A stretch of DNA of 7,065 nt from an uncultured Porphyromonadaceae bacterium (GCA_947176545.1 CAMWRB010000059.1:1-7065); one strand, 5' to 3'; counted from the stretch's first letter, positions 1-6,969 are shown. The notes: generated by a model not told the origin, from the sequence alone. Numbers and translations: made by a program.

Positions 1-633
1 GCCGTAGATGGAGGCCGATGCAGCGTCGCGGAGCACCTGCATACTCTCGAGGTCATTCATGTTGAGAGAGTTGAGTGAAGAGGTTGTGGGAACACCGTCA
101 ATCACGAACAGAGGGTCCTGAGAGGCGTTGAACGAGCCGATACCACGGATGCGGACCGTACCCGTGCCGGCCGGAGAACCGTCGGCGGTGACTGTCATGC
201 CGGGGATTTTACCCTGCAGTGAGCGCATCGGGTCTGTATCTGCTGAAGTCTCCAGTGATTTGGTCGATACGACAGAGACGGCGCCGGTGAGGTCGGCTTT
301 CTTGACGGTCTGGTAACCGACAACGACCACCTCGTCGAGGACCTCGGAGTCCTCATACAGATAGACTGTAAGATTCTGGATGGCCTCCACCGTCTGTGAG
401 GTATATCCTACGTAGGAGATTTTAAGGTCCGTACCTTCGGGTACGGTAATTTGGAAATTACCATCGATGTCGGTAGCCGTACCGTTGCCGGTGGCGATAC
501 TCATGATGGTCGCGCCAATCAGCGGTTCGTCATCATTCTGGGATAGCACCTGACCGTAGACCGTAATGTCCTGGGCATATCCCGTCACTGTGACCAACAG
601 CATCATGATTGCAGCAAGTAGTGACTTCTTCAT
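1..633 (-). CDS. SusC-like TonB-dependent outer-membrane transporter, N-terminal 211 residues (partial)
   Basis: This is the N-terminal part of a SusC/RagA-type transporter that would import oligosaccharides across the outer membrane using TonB energy. Translating the minus strand from the ATG at 633 gives 211 open codons down to base 1. Residues 1-20 form a signal peptide (MKKSLLAAIMMLLV..., likely cleaved after GYA, leaving QD). Residues ~22-95 look like the carboxypeptidase-regulatory-like beta-sandwich (YGQVLSQNDDEPLIGATI, GNFQITVPEG, YVGYTSQTV). Next come the SusC hallmark DEVVVVGYQTVKKADLTGAV and the start of the plug domain (LQGKIPGMTV, VRIRGIGSFN, PLFVIDGVP), ending in ASASIYG at the edge. 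Family members are usually about 1,000 residues, so roughly 80% is missing through the window boundary, not mutation. A SusD partner should follow to the left. The fructan substrate is inferred only from the neighbours. The class call is very secure. Confidence 0.96.
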   Translation of the reverse strand, partial: MKKSLLAAIMMLLVTVTGYAQDITVYGQVLSQNDDEPLIGATIMSIATGNGTATDIDGNFQITVPEGTDLKISYVGYTSQTVEAIQNLTVYLYEDSEVLDEVVVVGYQTVKKADLTGAVSVVSTKSLETSADTDPMRSLQGKIPGMTVTADGSPAGTGTVRIRGIGSFNASQDPLFVIDGVPTTSSLNSLNMNDLESMQVLRDAASASIYG

Positions 634-667
634 GTTAAATTAGGTTTAGAATTGCAATTTTTTGTTG

Positions 668-675
668 CAAAAGTA
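668..675 (-). promoter_or_regulatory. -7 promoter element of the susC-like gene
   Basis: On the minus strand this reads TACTTTTG, a perfect match to the Bacteroidota -7 consensus TAnnTTTG. It would start transcription near 661, giving a leader of about 28 bases before the ATG at 633. No TTTG sits at the usual ~19-21 bp upstream; the region opposite 696-702 reads only TTTATAT. A missing -33 box is what one expects of a promoter that depends on an activator such as the neighbouring HTCS. The identical 8-mer serves the GH32 gene. Confidence 0.6.
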
Positions 676-705
676 TAAAGGCACTAATTATAAGCATATA
701 AAGGA

Positions 706-762
706 TGTTGTATCAACTATTAAAATTAGTGGTATGCACTAAAATTAATAGATGATACAACA
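706..762. repeat. 57-bp imperfect inverted repeat, candidate HTCS operator for susC
   Basis: Arms 706-731 and 737-762 are reverse complements at 23 of 26 positions, around a 5-base centre (GTATG) at 732-736. The outer ends are perfect for 10 bases (TGTTGTATCA / TGATACAACA), the middle 7 pairs match (CTATTAA / TTAATAG) and the inner 6 match (TTAGTG / CACTAA). Mismatches are only 716/752, 724/744 and 725/743. The near edge lies 30 bp upstream of the susC -7 box, where an activator bound next to the -33 region should sit. Dyad symmetry suits a dimer of the AraC-type output domain encoded next door; this role is inferred. Because it also lies just after the HTCS stop codon, its transcript could fold into a long hairpin and act on the HTCS 3' end, though no U tract follows. 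Confidence 0.7.
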
Positions 763-800
763 ATGTTTCAAATTACCCGGATGATGAGGTAAGGGTCAGA

Positions 801-3566
801 TTATCGGCCCATACGGTTGCGTGTCTCGGTCGGTGTCTCGGTGTGTGCCTCGCGATAGCAGCGGGTGAAGTAGGCGGGCGATGAGAAGCCGCAGTCGTAT
901 GATATTTCGGATATGGTCTTATCGGTGGTCAGCAACAGGTGGCGTGCATGTTTGAGTCGCAGACTGCGGATAAGTTCCACCGGAGAGAAGTTGGTCAAGG
1001 CCTTGATTTTGCGATAGAACTGCGTGCGTTCCAGCCCCATTCTGGAGGCCAGGGCATCGACGCTGATATCCGGGTTGGATATCTCGGTATTGAAAATTTC
1101 GATAAACCTGTTGTAGAAGTCGCTGTCAATATCGGATTTCGGTGTCTGTTTCGGTTTCTGAGGGCGTTGTTCGCCCGCGGGAAGAGTGGATAAGGCCGAT
1201 TCTTTCCAAAGCTCCTTGATGCGTTTACGGTTGGTAATCAACGAGGTGACCCTTGATTTCAGCACTTCCGTACTGAACGGTTTCGAGAGGTATCCGTCGG
1301 CACCGCTGTCATATCCCTGTACGCGCTGCTCATCCATACTGCATGCCGTGAGCATCAGCACCGGAATGTGAGATGTCGAGACCTCATCCTTGAGGCGCCG
1401 GCAGCATTCGAGGCCATCCATACCCGGCATCATGACATCACATATTATGAGGTCGGGTATATGTTTGCCGGCCTTGCGCAGACCCTCCTGACCATCCCGT
1501 GCCGTTATGATGTTGTATGTATCCTGCAGCAGTTGTGTGAGCATCACGCGGATATCATTGTTGTCGTCAATGATGAGAACGAGTTCGCGATTGTCTGCAA
1601 AGGTGGCATCGTTGTCAAAGCTGCCCAGTTCGGCATCTATTGTCTCAGATGTCATGGAAGGGCGTGGGGATGAAACGGCAGCCGCGGATGAATCCGCACC
1701 GGGGGTGGTGGCGATGTTTATATGTGATACCGGTATACGTATCGTGAAGACACTTCCTGAGCCGGGAGTGCTCTCCACGGCGATGGTGCCCTCATGCAGT
1801 TCGACAAAGGCCTTGGTGAGTGTCAGCCCTATTCCCGAACCTTCGGGATGAAGCTTGTCGACCTGATAAAAACGGTCGAAAATATGGTCTATATCCGGCT
1901 TGCCGATACCTTGGCCGGTGTCAGCGACAGAGAGCACCAGAGTCTTCTCCTCGATATGGCATCTGACAGTGATAGAGCCGTTATCGGGGGTGTACTTGAA
2001 AGCATTGGAGAGGAGGTTGAAGACGATGCGCTCCATTTTCTCGACATCTGCGGCGAGCGTACCCATATTCCCGGCGATGTCAGCATTCAGCTTTATGTGC
2101 CGTTTGGCGGCAAGCGCCTTGAATGAGTCAATCCATTCAGAAAGGAGTGCTGACAGGTCACACTCCTCAAGGTTGAGGGTCAGCTTGTCGCTCTCATACT
2201 TTCTGAAGTCGAGAATCTGATTGATGAGCCGTCGCAGTATCCTGACATTCTTGTCGGCGATTTTGATAAGTGTATGTTGTTGAGTCGTAAGGTTGTCAGC
2301 TGCGGCCAGTTGGGCTACAGGCTCGGAAATAAGTGTCAACGGGGTGCGGAGGTCGTGCGAGACGTTTGTATAGAACAGTAGTTTGGACTGTGTGGCCTCT
2401 TCGAGCCGGCGGTTGAGTTCGTGCTCCTTATCGCGTTGTTGCTCAAGGATTTTATTCTGTCTGAGCAGTTCGTTCTGATGCTTCTTGTGTTGCCAATATG
2501 TACGAAGAGTGAGGAATACGACTCCGCACAGTAGAACGATGATGACCAGACTGGCATAGAATAGTAGTGTCTGTGACGAGTGTCTGTCCCAATAATCGTC
2601 AATCCGTTGTTTAAGCTCCTCCATGTGTTCGGTCTCGGTCTGAAGCGATTTGTTCTGCATCAGCAGCAGGTCGGCATTGCTGCTGTCGACCACCGAGACA
2701 GTAGGGAGGGTGATATTTCTGTCGTATTTTTCACCTTTGAGTACAGCAAGGGCTGTTCTGATAAGCAAATGTCCTTCAGTTGGATACACGAATGAGGCAT
2801 CGATGATGCCATTTGCGACGGCCTGTATGCCGATTTCAGGTGCGGCATCTATGCCGATGATTCTGATGTCATTTCTACCCCGTCGTCGTGCTACCTCGGC
2901 AGCTCCAATGGCCATACGGTCATTATGGGCATAGATTAAATTGACGTCCGGATGGAGCGCGAGGAGTGAATCGGTGAGCCGTACAGCCTTTTCATTATTC
3001 CAGTCGGCGAATGGAGACGCAAGGATTTTGCCTCCCTTACCCTGTAATGTCCTTACAAACCCGTCGTGCCTCCCCTGGGTGGGTGTCGAGCCGGGGAGTC
3101 CCTGCAATTCAATGACTGCGGGTGTGCCTTCGGTTATCGTGAGTGCATATTCGGCGGCAGCCTCTCCAAGTCCGTAATTGTCAGCTCCAATGTGGGCTGT
3201 ATATTGGGCGTCGAGTATATCGCGGTCGAAGATGATGACCGGAATACCGGCGTCCTGAGCTTTATGGATGACCGGTGTCAGAGCTTCAGCCTCGTTGGGG
3301 GAGGCGATGATGATGTCGAAACCGTTGTCGATAAAGTATTCTATATCCTGAATCTGTTTCCGGTTGCTGTCATCGGCAGAGCGAATCTCGACGACTGCGT
3401 CCTCGTGAAACAGCATCTCGCGGTTGATTTCATCATTCATTTTGTTGCGCCAGTCATCCTGACTGCACTGTGAGACGCCTATTTTATATTGTCTCTGATT
3501 GTCGCAGCCTCCGGTCAGGATTACGATGGTGATTGTGAAAAGGAGCAGTAAGAATCGGGTGTTCAC
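801..3566 (-). CDS. Hybrid two-component system regulator with periplasmic monosaccharide (probably fructose) sensor
   Basis: One 921-residue polypeptide senses sugar in the periplasm and controls transcription in the cytoplasm. Domains: signal/anchor 1-20; a RbsB/LacI-like periplasmic binding domain ~27-305; a transmembrane helix ~333-355; a coiled coil ~360-392; a histidine kinase with phospho-accepting H404 (SHDLRTPL), N box around N517-N521, and ATP-lid motifs DTGQGIG (549-555) and GSGIGLTL; a polar linker ~615-658; a receiver with acidic pair D667-D668, phospho-acceptor D710, T740 and K762; and an AraC-type double helix-turn-helix ~815-915. All catalytic residues are present. By alignment to ribose-binding protein, S32, D114, R115, R166, W189, N215 and D240 fill ligand positions. 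The start is GTG at 3566: an in-frame TAA lies only five codons upstream, and the next Met (M43) would lose the signal segment. It resembles B. thetaiotaomicron BT1754, the known fructose sensor, and lies 167 bp upstream of the susC-like gene. The fructose ligand is inferred. Confidence 0.95.
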   Translation of the reverse strand: MNTRFLLLLFTITIVILTGGCDNQRQYKIGVSQCSQDDWRNKMNDEINREMLFHEDAVVEIRSADDSNRKQIQDIEYFIDNGFDIIIASPNEAEALTPVIHKAQDAGIPVIIFDRDILDAQYTAHIGADNYGLGEAAAEYALTITEGTPAVIELQGLPGSTPTQGRHDGFVRTLQGKGGKILASPFADWNNEKAVRLTDSLLALHPDVNLIYAHNDRMAIGAAEVARRRGRNDIRIIGIDAAPEIGIQAVANGIIDASFVYPTEGHLLIRTALAVLKGEKYDRNITLPTVSVVDSSNADLLLMQNKSLQTETEHMEELKQRIDDYWDRHSSQTLLFYASLVIIVLLCGVVFLTLRTYWQHKKHQNELLRQNKILEQQRDKEHELNRRLEEATQSKLLFYTNVSHDLRTPLTLISEPVAQLAAADNLTTQQHTLIKIADKNVRILRRLINQILDFRKYESDKLTLNLEECDLSALLSEWIDSFKALAAKRHIKLNADIAGNMGTLAADVEKMERIVFNLLSNAFKYTPDNGSITVRCHIEEKTLVLSVADTGQGIGKPDIDHIFDRFYQVDKLHPEGSGIGLTLTKAFVELHEGTIAVESTPGSGSVFTIRIPVSHINIATTPGADSSAAAVSSPRPSMTSETIDAELGSFDNDATFADNRELVLIIDDNNDIRVMLTQLLQDTYNIITARDGQEGLRKAGKHIPDLIICDVMMPGMDGLECCRRLKDEVSTSHIPVLMLTACSMDEQRVQGYDSGADGYLSKPFSTEVLKSRVTSLITNRKRIKELWKESALSTLPAGEQRPQKPKQTPKSDIDSDFYNRFIEIFNTEISNPDISVDALASRMGLERTQFYRKIKALTNFSPVELIRSLRLKHARHLLLTTDKTISEISYDCGFSSPAYFTRCYREAHTETPTETRNRMGR

Positions 3567-3646
3567 GAGTTGTGGGTGTTACGGTAGTATTAAGAACGTT
3601 TCTTGTGTGAAAAGCTCTGAACTGATTTTGAAAACTTCTTTATGAG

Positions 3647-3680
3647 CAAATATACATAATTTTATGAAAATTATTGCAAA
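3647..3680 (-). promoter_or_regulatory. Predicted promoter of the HTCS gene
   Basis: On the minus strand TATATTTG (3647-3654) matches the -7 consensus TAnnTTTG, and TTTG (complement of 3677-3680) lies 22 bp upstream, close to the usual 19-21 bp. This is the only promoter in the window with both boxes near consensus, which fits steady low-level expression of a sensor. The expected start near 3640 leaves a leader of about 75 bases before the GTG start. The -33 box overlaps one arm of the inverted repeat at 3663-3716. Confidence 0.5.
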
Positions 3681-3716
3681 TAGTGATAAAAAACGGGTAC
3701 TGCAACAATTTTTATA
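3663..3716. repeat. Inverted repeat in the divergent HTCS/GH32 control region
   Basis: Arms 3663-3678 (TATGAAAATTATTGCA) and 3701-3716 (TGCAACAATTTTTATA) are reverse complements at 14 of 16 positions, separated by 22 bases. The left arm covers the HTCS -33 box. The right arm ends 43 bp before the GH32 -7 box. It could be an operator shared by the two divergent units. The sequence differs from the susC-proximal repeat, apart from a weak AGTG-centred resemblance in its spacer, and in AT-rich DNA part of the match may be chance. Confidence 0.35.
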
Positions 3717-3759
3717 TTCAAATCCCAAATTTTGATATAGTCTCCGTGATGGTTATTAT

Positions 3760-3767
3760 TACTTTTG
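3760..3767 (+). promoter_or_regulatory. -7 promoter element of the GH32-permease unit
   Basis: TACTTTTG is a perfect TAnnTTTG match and identical to the susC -7 box. Transcription would begin near 3774, leaving a leader of about 60 bases before the ATG at 3835. The nearest upstream TTTG (3731-3734) is 25 bp away, too far for a normal -33 box, so an activator is probably needed. No comparable promoter is visible ahead of the permease gene, so this one probably drives both. Confidence 0.55.
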
Positions 3768-3834
3768 TGCAGATAAAATTAAAATTTGCGGCGCGTAAGA
3801 GTGCCGGCTAAAATCTAATAGGAAAAATTCGATT

Positions 3835-5667
3835 ATGCGACGGACAATACTCAACATGATGGGATGTGTCGGAATGTTATCGGCAGTATCAATGGCAGCC
3901 GCCGACGGAGTCGAGATAGAACAGCTCGGTGTCAATAACACGCTGGTGCGTGTGACCGGTGAGGGCCGCTATCTGATGCTCCCCGTTCAGGAGCTGAATG
4001 AGGATGCGCGGATTAACGTGCTTGTAGATGGCAAAATCGCCGAGACAATATATGTGCGGTTGGCTCAGACCAAGACGGATTACACCGTGCCGTTTGACCT
4101 CTCGAAGTACGAGGGTAAAAACGTGATATTGGATGTGGTGACTCCACAAGGTCGCAATTCCGTGCGTGAGGCGAAAGGAGATTCCTGCTGGAAAGGTATT
4201 GAACTCACCGACACATTGGATTTAAGCGACCGTGAGACGAAATATCGTCCGGTTTATCACCATACACCCCAATACGGCTGGATGAACGACCCTAACGGAA
4301 TGTTCTATAAAGATGGGGTATGGCATCTATATTACCAATATAATCCCTACGGGTCGAAATGGCAAAATATGACATGGGGTCATTCGACATCCAAAGATTT
4401 GGTGCATTGGGAGCATGAGCCGATAGCAATTCGTCCTGACGGCTTAGGTTCAATCTTCAGCGGCAGCTGTGTCGTGGACCATAAAGGGACAGCAGGATAT
4501 GGTGAGGATGCAGTGATAGCTCTGTACACTTCGGCCGGTACGAGCCAGATGCAGAGCTTTGCGCACAGCAACGATAACGGCATGACATTCGAGAAGTTGG
4601 GCTCAAACCCCGTAATAACGCTTGAGACCGAAGCCCGTGACCCGAACATGTTCTGGAACGAGGAGACCGGAGAATGGAATCTCGTGTTGGCTCATGCTCT
4701 CGAACATGAAATCCTCTTCTTCACCTCACCGGACCTTAAGGAATGGACTCTGCAGAGCGCGTTCGGCAAGGGTGAGGGTGCCCAGGGTGGTGTATGGGAG
4801 TGTCCCGACCTCTTCCGACTTCCTGTCGGCGACGGTGATACGTACAAGTGGGTGCTTCTGGTGAACATCAATCCCGGCGGACCGTTCGGCGGCAGCGCGA
4901 CACAATACTTCATCGGCGATTGGGATGGCAAGACCTTTACAGCCGATAAAGACACCTCCGGTGTCATCCCGACCAAATGGCTGGATTACGGCAAGGATTA
5001 TTACGCCACGGTGACTTGGAGTGATGCTCCCGACAACCGTCGTACCTCCATCGGCTGGATGAGCAACTGGCAGTATGCAGCCGATGTCCCCACAATCCAA
5101 TATCGCAGCGCCAACTCGTTGCCACGCGAAATATTCCTGTTCGAGGGCGCGGACGGTGAATTGTATGCAGGAAGCGCACCGTCACCGGAGTTGCTGTCAT
5201 TGCGCAGCCGTCCGGTGGTCGATAAGAGCAATGTCAAGTTAGGTGTCAAGCCTCAGACCTACAAATTGCCGGCCGTCAATCCCGATGTATGCGAGATAGA
5301 GTTTACTCTGGAAGCTGCCGATGCAAAAGAGGTGAACATCATGCTCGCCAACCGGAAGGGTGAGAATGTCCGAATGACATACAGACCTCAGGACTCGACC
5401 TTCTCATTCGACAGGACCGAGAGCGGGCTGAGCGACTTCAGCGATGAATTTGCAGGTGTGACAGTATCACCGACATTTGAAAAAGATGGCACGGTGAATG
5501 TGCGTCTCTACATCGACAAGTCCGGCATCGAGCTGTTCGGCAATGACGGACGATTCACACAGACCAACCTTGTATTCCCGACCGAAGCATACACTACAAT
5601 TCAGTTTGCCGCGGAGGGAGGAAATGCGAAACTTAAAGAAATAAAAATCTATCCTCTTTCAATATGA
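3835..5667 (+). CDS. Glycoside hydrolase family 32 fructan hydrolase (exo-levanase/inulinase/invertase type), secreted
   Basis: This 610-residue enzyme should release fructose from beta-fructans or sucrose with retention of configuration. Residues 1-23 are a signal peptide (cleavage near SMAAA-DG). Residues ~24-118 form a small beta-rich accessory domain like the one (DUF4980, named from memory) that precedes many Bacteroidota GH32 enzymes. The five-blade propeller runs ~137-450, with nucleophile D152 in WMNDPNG, FSGS at 208-211, transition-state stabiliser D269 in RDP, and acid/base E322 in WECPDLF. A C-terminal GH32 beta-sandwich follows (~460-608). All three catalytic acids are present and the length is normal for the accessory-domain type. 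MMGC at 8-11 is too close to the N-terminus for a convincing lipobox, so a periplasmic enzyme is favoured. The ATG at 3835 is followed directly by the signal peptide; only an AT-rich leader with GGAAAAA precedes it. Exo or endo action and levan or inulin preference cannot be read from sequence alone. Confidence 0.95.
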   Translation: MRRTILNMMGCVGMLSAVSMAAADGVEIEQLGVNNTLVRVTGEGRYLMLPVQELNEDARINVLVDGKIAETIYVRLAQTKTDYTVPFDLSKYEGKNVILDVVTPQGRNSVREAKGDSCWKGIELTDTLDLSDRETKYRPVYHHTPQYGWMNDPNGMFYKDGVWHLYYQYNPYGSKWQNMTWGHSTSKDLVHWEHEPIAIRPDGLGSIFSGSCVVDHKGTAGYGEDAVIALYTSAGTSQMQSFAHSNDNGMTFEKLGSNPVITLETEARDPNMFWNEETGEWNLVLAHALEHEILFFTSPDLKEWTLQSAFGKGEGAQGGVWECPDLFRLPVGDGDTYKWVLLVNINPGGPFGGSATQYFIGDWDGKTFTADKDTSGVIPTKWLDYGKDYYATVTWSDAPDNRRTSIGWMSNWQYAADVPTIQYRSANSLPREIFLFEGADGELYAGSAPSPELLSLRSRPVVDKSNVKLGVKPQTYKLPAVNPDVCEIEFTLEAADAKEVNIMLANRKGENVRMTYRPQDSTFSFDRTESGLSDFSDEFAGVTVSPTFEKDGTVNVRLYIDKSGIELFGNDGRFTQTNLVFPTEAYTTIQFAAEGGNAKLKEIKIYPLSI

Positions 5668-5677
5668 GACCGTTTTG

Positions 5678-5719
5678 AGCTTTTCTCACCCGAAATTGAC
5701 GTTTCCGGTGGGAAAAGCT
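5678..5719 (+). other. Intercistronic stem-loop between GH32 and the permease gene
   Basis: Bases 5678-5690 (AGCTTTTCTCACC) pair with 5707-5719 (GGTGGGAAAAGCT) over 13 pairs including one G-U. After one C/C mismatch, GAAA (5692-5695) pairs with TTTC (5702-5705) around a 6-base loop. Only TT and then ATGG follow, so there is no proper U tract and a full Rho-independent terminator is unlikely. The position, 10 bases after the GH32 stop and 59 before the permease start, suits a leaky terminator, or a 3'-end stabilising hairpin that sets more enzyme than permease mRNA. Confidence 0.6.
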
Positions 5720-5778
5720 TTATGGTCGGCAACCTTTCAACCAAAATTAACCCCACTTCAATCTAACATTAAAAAATC

Positions 5779-6969
5779 ATGACACAGACAGCAGTCAATG
5801 ACAAGAAATCCTTTCTGATGCAGATGGTGCCTGTAATGCTCTGCTTCTTTGCGATGGGATTTGTAGACCTTGTAGGCACAGCCTCCAATTATGTGCAGAA
5901 GGATTTGGGTCTGAGCGATGCGCAGGCCAACCTCTTCCCCTCGTTGGTATTCTTTTGGTTTCTGATATTCTCGGTTCCTACGGGAATGCTGATGAACAGG
6001 ATAGGCCGCAAGAATACGGTGCTGATAAGTCTTGTGATAACAGCCTTTTCCCTCTTTATCCCTATATTCGGTGACAGTTATGTGGTCATGCTTCTATCAT
6101 TCTCATTCCTGGGAATAGGTAATGCGGTGATGCAGACCTCACTGAACCCGTTGGTGAGCAATTTGATAAGCAGTGACAAGCTGGCTTCGACACTGACATT
6201 CGGACAGTTTGTCAAGGCTATAGCTTCGTTCCTGGCTCCTATCATAGCGGCATGGGGCGCTACGACCCTTATGCCCACTTTCGGCCTGAGCTGGCGCATA
6301 CTCTTCGTCATATACGCAGTGGTGAGCGTTGTCTCTGTTGTAGCATTGGCCGCGACGCCAATCCGCGAGGAGCGTCCTGATAAGGTGTCCGGTGTCGTGG
6401 AGTGCGTGCGTCTGCTGTCAAAACCCTTTATTCTCTTATGTTTCTTAGGCATAATGTGTCACGTGGGTATAGATGTCGGCACCAATACGACCGCGCCCAA
6501 GATTATTATGGAGCGTCTGGGTCTCCCTCTTGAGGAGGCCGGTTTCGCCACAAGTGTCTACTTCATCTTCCGTACTCTGGGCTGTCTGTCGGGTGCGTTC
6601 ATCCTCCGCAACGTGTCGTCCAAGCTGTTCTTCGGTCTCAGCGTTCTGATGATGCTTGCAGCGATGGTGATGCTCTTCACCTGCCACACGTTGCCTCTGA
6701 TATATGTGGCTCTCGGATTAATCGGATTCGGCAATTCCAATATCTTCTCCATCATCTTCGCTCAGGCGCTGATATATGCACCCTCGGAGCGCAACGAGGT
6801 TTCCGGTCTGATGATTATGGGCCTGTTCGGAGGTACAATCTTCCCGTTGGCTATGGGCTATGCAGCCGACGGTGTGGGACAATGGGGCGCAGTGGCCGTA
6901 ATGACTGTCGGTGTGGTCTACCTGATGTACTATACGCTGCGAATCAAGGTGGTTAATGTTAAGTCATAG
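5779..6969 (+). CDS. Major facilitator superfamily sugar:proton symporter, FucP/GlcP-like, probably fructose permease
   Basis: A 396-residue inner-membrane protein with about 12 hydrophobic helices (the first at ~13-34, the last at ~368-387) and a charged central loop ~194-213 between the two six-helix halves. Motif A is visible after helix 2 (GMLMNRIGRK, 69-78). GNAVMQTSLNPLVSNL (114-129) in helix 4 is characteristic of the fucose/glucose/galactose:H+ symporter branch (FucP-like), and GLFGGTIFPLAMGYAAD (348-364) matches its helix 11. D30 in helix 1 could be the proton-linked acid. The gene follows GH32 by 111 bp on the same strand with no promoter of its own that I can see, so co-transcription is likely. 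In B. thetaiotaomicron the same neighbour (BT1758) is the fructose importer. The start ATG at 5779 leaves a normal short N-terminus. The family call is secure; fructose is inferred from context. Confidence 0.9.
   Translation: MTQTAVNDKKSFLMQMVPVMLCFFAMGFVDLVGTASNYVQKDLGLSDAQANLFPSLVFFWFLIFSVPTGMLMNRIGRKNTVLISLVITAFSLFIPIFGDSYVVMLLSFSFLGIGNAVMQTSLNPLVSNLISSDKLASTLTFGQFVKAIASFLAPIIAAWGATTLMPTFGLSWRILFVIYAVVSVVSVVALAATPIREERPDKVSGVVECVRLLSKPFILLCFLGIMCHVGIDVGTNTTAPKIIMERLGLPLEEAGFATSVYFIFRTLGCLSGAFILRNVSSKLFFGLSVLMMLAAMVMLFTCHTLPLIYVALGLIGFGNSNIFSIIFAQALIYAPSERNEVSGLMIMGLFGGTIFPLAMGYAADGVGQWGAVAVMTVGVVYLMYYTLRIKVVNVKS

Noticed and set aside
128..316. 62-codon plus-strand open frame inside the susC region
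   Set aside because: It lies antisense to a clear SusC N-terminus with continuous family motifs; its translation resembles nothing.
652..670. Two TTGCAA hexamers near the susC promoter, also seen at 3674-3679
   Set aside because: Short self-complementary hexamers in AT-rich DNA at different positions relative to the promoters; not enough to call a shared site.
1368..2220. Several overlapping plus-strand open frames opposite the HTCS
   Set aside because: They overlap the kinase and receiver coding sequence, overlap each other in different frames, and show no domain-like pattern; they are by-products of codon usage.
3808..3821. CTAAAATCTAATAG, resembling CTAAAATTAATAG in the susC dyad
   Set aside because: It differs by a one-base insertion, lies inside the GH32 leader just before the ATG, and the sequence is low-complexity AT; likely chance.
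4380..5249. Minus-strand open frames opposite GH32
   Set aside because: All are antisense to conserved catalytic-domain codons, are rich in Ser/Pro/Arg runs, and have no start context or promoter.
6078..6755. Minus-strand open frames opposite the permease
   Set aside because: Shadows of the membrane-protein coding sequence; the charged, His/Arg-rich translations are typical of antisense frames to hydrophobic genes.
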